Assembly (NCBI GenBank): GCA_023393015.1
Contig: JAEWMY010000024.1
Coordinates: 1-37,808 of the forward strand
Origin: Spirochaetota bacterium
GTDB taxonomy: Bacteria > Spirochaetota > Spirochaetia > Treponematales > Treponemataceae
Length of the DNA: 37,808 bases
Reading direction: 5' to 3'
Part shown: piece by piece, positions 31,415 through 37,808 of the stretch
Layout: each line of letters begins with the position of its first letter
Numbering within the stretch: position 1 is the stretch's first letter
Notes under the pieces: model-generated
What the model was told of the DNA's origin: nothing
The model's input: the letters and a program-made list of their open reading frames with translations, nothing else
Database searches by the model: none
Position numbers and translations under genes: made by a program

Positions 31415-32821
31415 CTAGATATCGAACTCCGACAGTATATCCGCGAATCGCTCGAAGTTATTGATAAAAATGCCGACCAGGTCGGGATCGAATTGCGTGC
31501 CCTTGTGATCGTGAATATAGGCGAGGGCGCGATCCGTAGACCACGCACTCTTGTACGGACGTTCCGATATCAACGCGTCGAACACGTCGACGATGCTCAC
31601 GATGCGCCCGGCCAAGGGGATCTCCTCGCCCTTAAGGGCTCGCGGATATCCGGTCCCGTCCCAGCGTTCGTGATGTGTGTAGGCGATGACGGCGCCCTCG
31701 GCGAGAATCTCGCTCCGGGATCCTTTCAGTAGATGGTACCCAAGAACTGTATGCGCCTTTACCGTCTCGTACTCCTCGGACGTTAGCCCGGACGGCTTGA
31801 GAAGGACACTGTCGGGGATAGCGATTTTTCCGATATCGTGCAGGCGGGAACCGTTCATAATGGATTCTTGCCGAGCGGCGTCGTGCCCCAGCAGTTCGGA
31901 AAAAAGCCTTGTCAGGGAACTTATGCGTCCTTGATGCTCGCCAGTTTGCTCGTCGCGAAAGTCGGAGACGCGTCCGAGGAGATACAGCGTTTCGAGCTCG
32001 CTTTGCACCGCTTTCTCCCGAGCGCGAACCTCGGCAAGACTCGTCCTGCTCAGCTGCTCCTGATAAACCTGCAAGGTGCTTATCATGTTGTTGAACCGCT
32101 CGGCGATAAAGCCGATTTCGTCGTCCTGCTCGACCTGTGCCCGGTGAGAGAGGTTGTGCGTCGAGGCGATGTTTTCGATTGTGTCCGAAAGCCGTTCCAC
32201 CGGACGCACGATATGACTTACGTACGCCGTCATGAAGGCGATCGATACCGCGATCGACACGACGAGCGTAAGCGCCTGCGCGGCCAGGATGCGGCGCAAG
32301 CCAGAAAAAAAGTTCTCGTTGGACTCTGTTATCGCTAACGTCCACCCGAACGGCTCGAAGAAAAAGACAACTCCCACCCGTTCCTCGCCCAACAGCTTTC
32401 CGGAAAACCAGCCCGGCGAGGGAAGTTCGCCTGAGAGGGCCGTACCGTGCGTACTTCCGTCCGCTGACGCGAGCGAAAGCGAAAGACCGTATAAAACGGA
32501 TCCTTGAGTGTCGAAGATATACACACGTTCCGACTCCGTCCGTAAAAGGGAGGTCGCATAGGATACGAAAGACTTCTCCGCCGCCTCGCGGTAACGGTCC
32601 AGCTCCGCGAGGGCAAGCTTCTCTACAACGTCCCACTCGCTGTACACGTAGTCGCGTAACTGTTCAGCCTTGTACGCGAGATGCCTGTTCGCGGCCTTCA
32701 GAAGGGATTCCCTTATGGTCAGGGACGACAATACGCCGCTCGTGACAACCGCCGTAACGACCAACGGTACTACGAGGAGAAACAGCTTGGATCGCATGCG
32801 ATACAGATTTCTTTTCTTCAT
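31415..32821 (-). CDS. Membrane-bound HD-GYP cyclic-di-GMP phosphodiesterase
   Basis: Probably hydrolyses c-di-GMP. The 468-residue protein has a first membrane helix (about 12-33), an extracytoplasmic sensor (about 34-170, with YIFDTQGSVLYGL resembling a Cache-type domain) and a second helix (about 182-203). A HAMP linker (IVRPVERLSDTIENIAS) and short coiled coil (about 265-300) follow. The HD-GYP domain has the complete signature: SRLHDIGKIAIPD, HTVLGYHLL, THHERWDGTGYP and DVFDALISERPYK. The start MKKRNLY is chosen; a TATACT lies 8 nt upstream. A truncated hemerythrin tail lies just after its stop. Confidence 0.93.
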   Translation of the reverse strand: MKKRNLYRMRSKLFLLVVPLVVTAVVTSGVLSSLTIRESLLKAANRHLAYKAEQLRDYVYSEWDVVEKLALAELDRYREAAEKSFVSYATSLLRTESERVYIFDTQGSVLYGLSLSLASADGSTHGTALSGELPSPGWFSGKLLGEERVGVVFFFEPFGWTLAITESNENFFSGLRRILAAQALTLVVSIAVSIAFMTAYVSHIVRPVERLSDTIENIASTHNLSHRAQVEQDDEIGFIAERFNNMISTLQVYQEQLSRTSLAEVRAREKAVQSELETLYLLGRVSDFRDEQTGEHQGRISSLTRLFSELLGHDAARQESIMNGSRLHDIGKIAIPDSVLLKPSGLTSEEYETVKAHTVLGYHLLKGSRSEILAEGAVIAYTHHERWDGTGYPRALKGEEIPLAGRIVSIVDVFDALISERPYKSAWSTDRALAYIHDHKGTQFDPDLVGIFINNFERFADILSEFDI

Positions 32822-32875
32822 TCCCCGCAAGTATACCACGACGGCGGATTTCATGGTATTATGGATAACGGAAAT

Positions 32876-33682
32876 ATGAGCAAGAAACATAAGGCAGAAC
32901 GGTTTTTTTTGTTTTCAAACACCATCCTCTTCGCATGCGCGCTCTCGACGCTCGGCGCGGCGGTTTACCGCCACCGCCACGGAATCGAGAAAGAGACACT
33001 CAACGACAATCGTTTTTTGACTACGGAGTGGCATCTCCTGCAGGAACTCAAGGAGCAAACGGACAAAATGCTCCGGGAAAAAGACGGCGAAATCGCCCTG
33101 CTACGCGCCAAATACCATGAGTCCCGGACGCAAAACATCTCGCCGAGTGAGCTCCTCAAGCTCGAAGCCGAATTGAGAAGGGCCGAAAACGAACGGGCGG
33201 AGATACTCGCCGCCCGTCTGTCGGCGCGCCCGCCGACGTTCACGCCTTCAGCTTCGGTCGCTCGCGCGACCGGCAGGGAATCCGCGACGGCACGCGCTAC
33301 GACGACTCCCCTCTCAGTCCTCGTGGCGGAAGATAAAGCAGGGGATAGCGTTGAGAAGGCCTCTCCTTCAACGACGGAACCGGTCGCCGGAAGCAATCCG
33401 CAGTCACGGGCAGGCTCCGGCGAAACGATCGATGTAATCGCCGGTGCACTCGAAAAAAAGATCGCCGAGATCGACGCGGAGCCTCCGCCCCAACTTGAGT
33501 CCATCAGAACCCGCGCCCTATTGCGCGCGCTCGTCAGCTCTCCGGCGATTCGCGCGGAATACCCCGACCTTCTCGACGCGCTCGACCGTTCGTTCGGGGA
33601 CTACGGTCGCCAGGAATGGCTCAAGGGGCAAAAGGCCGCTTATGTCTTCACGATAGAAGAGCTCAGGAAGGGCTTACGGTAA
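32876..33682 (+). CDS. Single-pass membrane protein with coiled coil, unknown function
   Basis: A 268-residue protein. One membrane helix lies near the N-terminus (FFLFSNTILFACALSTLGAAVY, about 9-30). A long coiled coil (about 45-110, LLQELKEQTDKMLREKDGEI and ELLKLEAELRRAENERAEIL) follows. A low-complexity Ser/Thr/Pro linker (about 115-190) leads to a helical C-terminal domain containing RALLRALVSSPAIRAEYPDLL and FGDYGRQEWLKGQKAAYVFT. I do not recognise a family. Divergent from the HD-GYP gene with only 54 bp between starts. The ATG at 32876 is preferred because the likely -10 (TATTAT, 32857-32862) lies over an earlier ATG. Its end overlaps the convergent lipoprotein gene by 20 bp. Confidence 0.75.
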   Translation: MSKKHKAERFFLFSNTILFACALSTLGAAVYRHRHGIEKETLNDNRFLTTEWHLLQELKEQTDKMLREKDGEIALLRAKYHESRTQNISPSELLKLEAELRRAENERAEILAARLSARPPTFTPSASVARATGRESATARATTTPLSVLVAEDKAGDSVEKASPSTTEPVAGSNPQSRAGSGETIDVIAGALEKKIAEIDAEPPPQLESIRTRALLRALVSSPAIRAEYPDLLDALDRSFGDYGRQEWLKGQKAAYVFTIEELRKGLR

Positions 33683-34298
33683 TACTTTTCTCCACGGGTG
33701 CGGATCGAAAGGCCCCGCTGACCGCGAAGAGGCAGAAACTATATGTGCGGTTTTGCGGCGGATTCGAGTAGATATATTCGGTACCCGCCTGACTCACGGG
33801 CACTTCGATATACGTGACATTGTCGGACGTGTATCGAACCAGAAAACCCGAAAGAATCGTCGTGTCCGGGTGTTCCCACGAGAGGACGATCCTCTTGGAG
33901 ACGGTATCGTACTCGAGCAATACGTTTTGCGCCGGAGGCGGAATCACCGTAACGTCGGCGCGCGAGGATCTCCCCGCGGAGTCCGCTACCGAGAGCGTTA
34001 TAGTCCCGATCGCGTAGCCGGCCGTAAAACTTGAGACCCCGAACGCACCCAGAAAGAGTGATTGCGTTCCCGAATAGAGATCCTTCGCCTCTTTTTGAAA
34101 CGCGTACGGAGGTGTTCCCCCTGTAACGTTGAGATCGATTGTCTCGCCGCGGAGGATTACGGTCTTCTCGGGAATCAACGTCGGCGCGGGGGAATCGGAA
34201 CGGACCGAAAAATGCTCGGCAAGCGTAAACGAGTCGCACCCCCACAGTAAAAAGGAAAGCGCGACTACCGATAAGTGCATGATGAAAGGCATTTTCAC
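33663..34298 (-). CDS. Lipoprotein with beta-sandwich and FN3-like domains
   Basis: A 211-residue lipoprotein with lipobox LLWGC (C21). The first mature domain (about 40-110) is Ig-like: VILRGETIDLNVTGGTPPYAF and GTITLSVADSAGRSSRADVTVI. The second (about 118-208) is FN3-like: LLEYDTVSKRIVLSWEHPDT, GFLVRYTSDNVTYIEVP and TYSFCLFAVSGAFRSAP. GTG 34298 has AAAGGAG 8 nt upstream; ATG 34292 is an alternative. It starts 2 nt after the stop of the beta-barrel-like gene, so it is translationally coupled to it and likely works with it at the outer membrane. Confidence 0.82.
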   Translation of the reverse strand: MKMPFIMHLSVVALSFLLWGCDSFTLAEHFSVRSDSPAPTLIPEKTVILRGETIDLNVTGGTPPYAFQKEAKDLYSGTQSLFLGAFGVSSFTAGYAIGTITLSVADSAGRSSRADVTVIPPPAQNVLLEYDTVSKRIVLSWEHPDTTILSGFLVRYTSDNVTYIEVPVSQAGTEYIYSNPPQNRTYSFCLFAVSGAFRSAPVEKSITVSPS

Positions 34299-34300
34299 GG

Positions 34301-35269
34301 TCAAAACTCCTTTCGTATGGTCAATGCCGGCACGATACCCATCATCGCGCGGTCATCGTCGAATGCCACGAAATACCTGACGTCCAGCCCGGCCAGGAGA
34401 GACGGACTGACGGGTAGTTGATACGCGACCCCGAGATCGACGTAGGGAACGCCCTTATGCAAGAGGTTTCCCCCGTCGACGACTGTCAGGACGGCAAGCC
34501 CGCCCGAACCGACGGCGGAAAGTCGATACGGCCGTTCGTAGCCGGTTCCTCCCTGGACGTCGAGACCGATCGCGCTGAGATACAACGGCCCTCCCGACAC
34601 GCCATCGTCGTTAAAAAGTCGCATGCCAAGAACCCGGACTCCGAGCGAAAGGCTCCAGGCCTTCCATGGCTTTCGGGCGGAAAAGCCGGCAACCCCCGAT
34701 ACGCCGAAGGTAAAATAATCGGTGAGTTCACCGACAACGATCATGCCGCCGAGTCCCACAGACGCGGAGTAACGCACGGCGGTCGCCGCAAGGAGTTCGT
34801 CGGGGCTCATCTCGCGCTTTATCGGCGCGGTAAGCAAGCCCTGAATAGCCGTAGTGCCTTGATCAGCCGAAGCGTCCGCTGACAAGAGGCCCGATTCTTC
34901 CAGAAGACCGTCGATCGCCTTCGAGATCGTTACGTCCAGATCGAAGTCCATCTCGAGTCTGAATGACGTTTCCGCCAGTATCCGCTCGCGCAAACCCGCC
35001 GCCTTCAGCGTTAGTGTGATATCCGCCGAAGAAAACCGGGAGGCATACGACACGATCAGCAGGTACGGCGCCCCGTCGGCCGTCCTCGTGCTGGAGAGTC
35101 CGGCTTCCGAAAGACTGACGCCGATCGAAAGATAGAGTATGTCCTCAAGTTGCGCGTCCCGTTCGGCCGAGCTGAACTCGTATCGCACGATGGTCTCTGC
35201 CCCAACACTCCTAGTGGCGGCGAGAAGAAAGAGCAGGAACATCAAGACGCAGATTCCGCTTAGCTTCAT
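34301..35269 (-). CDS. Exported beta-rich protein, possible outer-membrane barrel
   Basis: A 322-residue protein with a signal peptide (MKLSGICVLMFLLFLLAATRSVGA). The N-terminal half (about 25-150) is an alpha/beta module with EDILYLSIGVSLSEAG and ILAETSFRLEMDFDLDVTISKAI, reminiscent of periplasmic modules of unknown function in treponemes. The C-terminal half (about 165-322) has alternating amphipathic strands (YSASVGLGGMIVVGEL, FGVSGVAGFSARK, LGVAYQLPVS) and ends in an aromatic residue (LTIRKEF), as many outer-membrane barrels do. The start ATG 35269 is chosen; a GTG at 35284 is possible. A perfect TATAAT lies at 35319-35314. Confidence 0.78.
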   Translation of the reverse strand: MKLSGICVLMFLLFLLAATRSVGAETIVRYEFSSAERDAQLEDILYLSIGVSLSEAGLSSTRTADGAPYLLIVSYASRFSSADITLTLKAAGLRERILAETSFRLEMDFDLDVTISKAIDGLLEESGLLSADASADQGTTAIQGLLTAPIKREMSPDELLAATAVRYSASVGLGGMIVVGELTDYFTFGVSGVAGFSARKPWKAWSLSLGVRVLGMRLFNDDGVSGGPLYLSAIGLDVQGGTGYERPYRLSAVGSGGLAVLTVVDGGNLLHKGVPYVDLGVAYQLPVSPSLLAGLDVRYFVAFDDDRAMMGIVPALTIRKEF

Positions 35270-35313
35270 TCCTGCCGTGCCCACATATTTAACGGCGTTC
35301 TCTGCATACGTAA

Positions 35314-35319
35314 ATTATA
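35314..35319 (-). promoter_or_regulatory. -10 box of the beta-barrel/lipoprotein pair
   Basis: Minus-strand TATAAT, perfect consensus, about 45 nt upstream of the ATG at 35269. The -35 match 17 nt further up (TGGCAA) is poor. Confidence 0.5.
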
Positions 35320-35404
35320 GAATGAATATGCGCCTTTTGCCATGATACACAACGAATTCCGGATAAAAACCCGACGGCCCCGCCGCAGGCGACGACACCG
35401 GCCC

Positions 35405-35490
35405 GAGCGAGGTACGTCCCCTCGGTTCACGGCGGGTCAGGCGATTTCCTGAAAGCTCGTCTTGTCCTCGCCAAGGATATGCCTGACGAT
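35405..35490. repeat. 86-bp direct repeat, copy 2
   Basis: Matches 31255-31340 with one mismatch. It covers 32 bp of 3' flank plus the last 18 codons (stop included) of the GGDEF-hemerythrin gene. The two copies are 4,150 bp apart in the same orientation, bracketing the HD-GYP gene, the coiled-coil gene and the lipoprotein/barrel pair. Confidence 0.97.
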
Positions 35491-37524
35491 GAGATCGGCG
35501 CAGACGAACGAGATCAACGCGTACGGAGGGGTCTCGTCCCTCTCGTACGCGGCAATATGAGACTCGAGGTTTCCCAGTAAGAAGGCGTGTTCCCTCATGT
35601 GCCGATCGACGTACGAGCTCTTGCGCGTCTGCAGGTATTCCTCTTCGTCCTTGAAATGCCCGGCCGATTCTTCGTAAAGCGTGCGAAGCAGTGAAAGAAC
35701 CTCCCCTTTCGCGGCGCCATTCACGACGGCGTTCACGAGAGCGTTGGCGAGGTTGAAAAGCGTCCGGTGCTGGGCGTCGTAGTGCTCGACCCCGACACGA
35801 TATTCGTCCCGCCAGGGTATCCGCATCAAGAGAAGCTCGAGGTCGGGCGTCCCCGAGACAGCGTCATGCCGGACGCCCGACGAGGTGACGGTCATGTTCC
35901 GTCCGCTCTCCTTCGCGCGGTAAAGGGCACCGTCGGTTTCCCTGAACCAGTCAAGAAACCCCTCGTTCGGCCCGTGCTGGGAAAGCCCGACGCTGATGGT
36001 GACGGACGGGCACGACCGGAATCGGAGTTCCGCCACGGACCGCCTGATTTTTTCGGCGAGGACAAACCCGCTCTGTTCGTCCGTATCCGGAAGAAGGACG
36101 ATAAACTCCTCGCCGCCCCATCGCGCAAGCGTGTCGGTTCCCCGTATCGCGCCCTGTATCGCCTTCGCGACCTCCTGCAGGACGACGTCCCCCGTGTCGT
36201 GCCCGTAGGTGTCGTTAACCCGCTTGAAATGGTCGATGTCCGCCACCATGAGCGAGGCGACGCTTCCGAACCGGTTTCTCCGCTGCAATTCGTATTCGAC
36301 CAGCGGCATGAAGGCGCGACGGTTGAGAAGCCCGGTGAGCGAGTCCCTGAGCGATAGCTCCTCGGCTTCCTTACGCGCGACGAGCAGTTGGCGATTTACG
36401 GCCCTGAGGCGCGCGTAGGAGCGTACGACGAGGATTACGGCGACGAGAAGCGCAGCGATAAACCCGATAAAGACGAAGTTAGCAATCCGCATGACGGTTC
36501 TCGCGTACCGAACGTACAGCGGCTCCGGCCGGTTTATGATCGTCGCTCCCTCCGGAACCAGGTCGGTACGCAGGCCGTGACGTTCCATCTCGGTCCAGTC
36601 AAGCACGCATGTCGAGACCGTATAGTCGTTGACGAACGATCCCGTCTCCTTATAGTCTCTGATGGCCTTCACCATCTCGACGGCTGCCGTACGGGCGCTT
36701 ATGACGTAGCCGCCTACGGTTCCGCTTCCGGTCATGGTTTCCCAGAAGGTGAAAATGGGCGCGGGAGACAGCTCGGCGAGTTCCGCGAGAAGTCTCTTCG
36801 GGATCGAGCTCGCGCCCGTCTTGTCCCTCAGGACCGGAGTGAAGAAAACGGCAGTCGTCGGCGAAGTTCCGGATATCTCCGCTTTCAGTTCGTCGAAGGT
36901 AAAGTCCTCGAGTACCCGCACGGGCAGCCCCGCCTCGCCCGCGAGCTCGCGAATATGCGATGAGACCGTTCGCGTGGAGTAGGGATCCCCCGAGATGACG
37001 AGTACTCCGTCGATCCGCGGGACTACTTTCTCCACAAGGCTCCAGGTGTCCCGGACGACCCGGTCATATTTAGCGGACAGGCTGAATATCCACTGCTTGG
37101 GATTTTCGTAACTCGTCGTATAGTACGCCCTCGGGATGGAGGGAGGAAAACGCAAATACTCGTCGATGAACGAGCACGCGTGATCGGAATTGCCGATCAC
37201 GGCGTCGATAGGGACATTTTTGTACTTAGTCGTCAGAAAACGGGCGAAGGCCGCGCGTTCCGTCACGGTGCCGAACCGGGTCACGTCGAGGTTTTCGATA
37301 TACAACTCGAGCCCGCTACCCGGAAGCTCCGCCTGTTCCCGTAGACTATCTTCAAAGGCAGTGGTCCAGGGAAACGAGGTGTTGTACGAATGGATTACGA
37401 GAATTTTCTGCGCCGCGAGCGGCAGGCTCAGGGCAAAGGTAAACGCCCAGAGGCAGAAGACACGCGCTGAAGTCCTGCACGACTTTGCGATGTGCGGCGG
37501 TTGCATGTCTCCAGTATAGCACAT
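35437..37524 (-). CDS. Periplasmic-sensor diguanylate cyclase fused to bacteriohemerythrin
   Basis: Probably makes c-di-GMP in response to an external ligand and to oxygen or redox state. The product has 695 residues. A signal-like helix (about 20-38) is followed by an extracytoplasmic domain resembling ABC-type substrate-binding sensors (about 40-340, KILVIHSYNTSFPWT) and a membrane helix (about 355-378). The GGDEF domain (about 400-560) has active site GGEEF (470-474) and inhibitory I-site RGTD five residues before it. A hemerythrin domain (about 570-695) has all iron ligands: DAQH, HFKDEE, HMREH, HILGED. ATG 37524 shares a base with the TGA of the DegV-like gene (TGATG); ATG 37506, next to GGAG and a TATACT, is an alternative. 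Confidence 0.92.
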   Translation of the reverse strand: MCYTGDMQPPHIAKSCRTSARVFCLWAFTFALSLPLAAQKILVIHSYNTSFPWTTAFEDSLREQAELPGSGLELYIENLDVTRFGTVTERAAFARFLTTKYKNVPIDAVIGNSDHACSFIDEYLRFPPSIPRAYYTTSYENPKQWIFSLSAKYDRVVRDTWSLVEKVVPRIDGVLVISGDPYSTRTVSSHIRELAGEAGLPVRVLEDFTFDELKAEISGTSPTTAVFFTPVLRDKTGASSIPKRLLAELAELSPAPIFTFWETMTGSGTVGGYVISARTAAVEMVKAIRDYKETGSFVNDYTVSTCVLDWTEMERHGLRTDLVPEGATIINRPEPLYVRYARTVMRIANFVFIGFIAALLVAVILVVRSYARLRAVNRQLLVARKEAEELSLRDSLTGLLNRRAFMPLVEYELQRRNRFGSVASLMVADIDHFKRVNDTYGHDTGDVVLQEVAKAIQGAIRGTDTLARWGGEEFIVLLPDTDEQSGFVLAEKIRRSVAELRFRSCPSVTISVGLSQHGPNEGFLDWFRETDGALYRAKESGRNMTVTSSGVRHDAVSGTPDLELLLMRIPWRDEYRVGVEHYDAQHRTLFNLANALVNAVVNGAAKGEVLSLLRTLYEESAGHFKDEEEYLQTRKSSYVDRHMREHAFLLGNLESHIAAYERDETPPYALISFVCADLIVRHILGEDKTSFQEIA

Positions 37525-37808
37525 CACGAGATACTTTTGCCCGAAATCTCCGAATCCGTCGCGGGAATCCAGGCGAGGGCGACCGCGCCGATCCCGGCGT
37601 GAATGCCGACGATCGGAGATATTTCCATGACGTATTCGCACTTCCTCCCGAGCGCCGACGCGACCTCTTCCGCGAACGCCTCCGCGCGTTCGGGACACGC
37701 GGCGTGAACGACGGCGTACCGCGACTCCGCCGCCTTGTTTCTCGCCTCGGACAATATCTTCGCGAGGCTCGCCTTCTGCGTGAAGGACGCGCCGTAGGCC
37801 ACCCCCTT
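37524..37808 (-). CDS. DegV-family protein (C-terminal part)
   Basis: The last 94 or so codons of a gene that begins outside the window. DegV/FakB proteins bind a fatty acid; with FakA they deliver fatty acids for phosphorylation. The visible part has RYAVVHAACPERAEAFAEEV and the family's C-terminal motif EISPIVGIHAGIGAVALAWI, which closes the lipid pocket. The Met at 37802 is internal, not a start, because the frame continues to the edge. Its TGA overlaps the ATG of the GGDEF-hemerythrin gene, so the two are probably co-translated. Confidence 0.85.
   Translation of the reverse strand, partial: KGVAYGASFTQKASLAKILSEARNKAAESRYAVVHAACPERAEAFAEEVASALGRKCEYVMEISPIVGIHAGIGAVALAWIPATDSEISGKSIS

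Noticed and set aside
35340..35404. Terminator after the GGDEF-hemerythrin gene
   Set aside because: A T5 tract follows GC-rich sequence on the minus strand near 35367, but only 4-bp stems can be drawn; support is too weak to list.

Overview
This window is bacterial, gene-dense and GC-rich (about 60% G+C by eye). Several things point to a spirochaete related to the Treponema/Spirochaeta group: many lipoproteins with relaxed lipoboxes, a TPR / TPR / LysM-transglycosylase / OmpA-domain envelope cluster like the one around T. pallidum Tp0624, an OmpA domain lacking the diaminopimelate-binding Asp, and several small conserved proteins without assigned function. The taxonomic call is inference; no rRNA is present.

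Region 1 (1-10246) is mostly on the minus strand. It holds yajC-secD-secF (Sec translocon accessories) ending in a strong terminator, then ispH-valS and the start of a further gene coupled to valS. Upstream of yajC lie a rubredoxin with a small unknown partner, and a TPR lipoprotein with an integral membrane protein. Region 2 (10269-14997) reads rightward from a promoter whose -35 box overlaps that of the leftward promoter. It encodes a TPR lipoprotein, a LysM transglycosylase and an OmpA-domain protein, then a separate unit with a Cys-rich small protein and a short TPR lipoprotein.

Region 3 (15061-23567) has a VWA-domain exported protein, trpS-aroC, and a tightly overlapping DRTGG / HATPase / sensory-type [FeFe]-hydrogenase-like / 5-formyl-THF cyclo-ligase operon. 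The last gene carries a perfect 22-bp palindrome in its coding sequence. A conserved hypothetical, tRNA-Asn(GTT) and a PIN-PhoH ATPase follow.

Region 4 (23666-30721) is a plant-polysaccharide locus: a GH5 lipoprotein glycanase, a GH51 arabinofuranosidase, and an ABC sugar importer (binding protein plus two permeases, no local ATPase). A divergent winged-helix regulator faces the importer; two identical-format inverted repeats in the divergent intergenic region are its probable operators.

Region 5 (30829-37808) is a signalling and envelope region. It has an FN3 lipoprotein, a membrane HD-GYP phosphodiesterase, a coiled-coil membrane protein, a lipoprotein plus beta-barrel-like pair, and a periplasmic-sensor/GGDEF/bacteriohemerythrin protein coupled to a DegV-family gene. 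An 86-bp direct repeat, covering the 3' end of the GGDEF-hemerythrin gene and its downstream flank, also lies next to the HD-GYP gene as a truncated hemerythrin remnant. The most interesting items are the hydrogenase-like sensory operon, the palindrome inside the folate gene, the hemerythrin-tail repeat linking a c-di-GMP synthase to a c-di-GMP phosphodiesterase, the paired operators, and the recurrent leaderless-type promoters.
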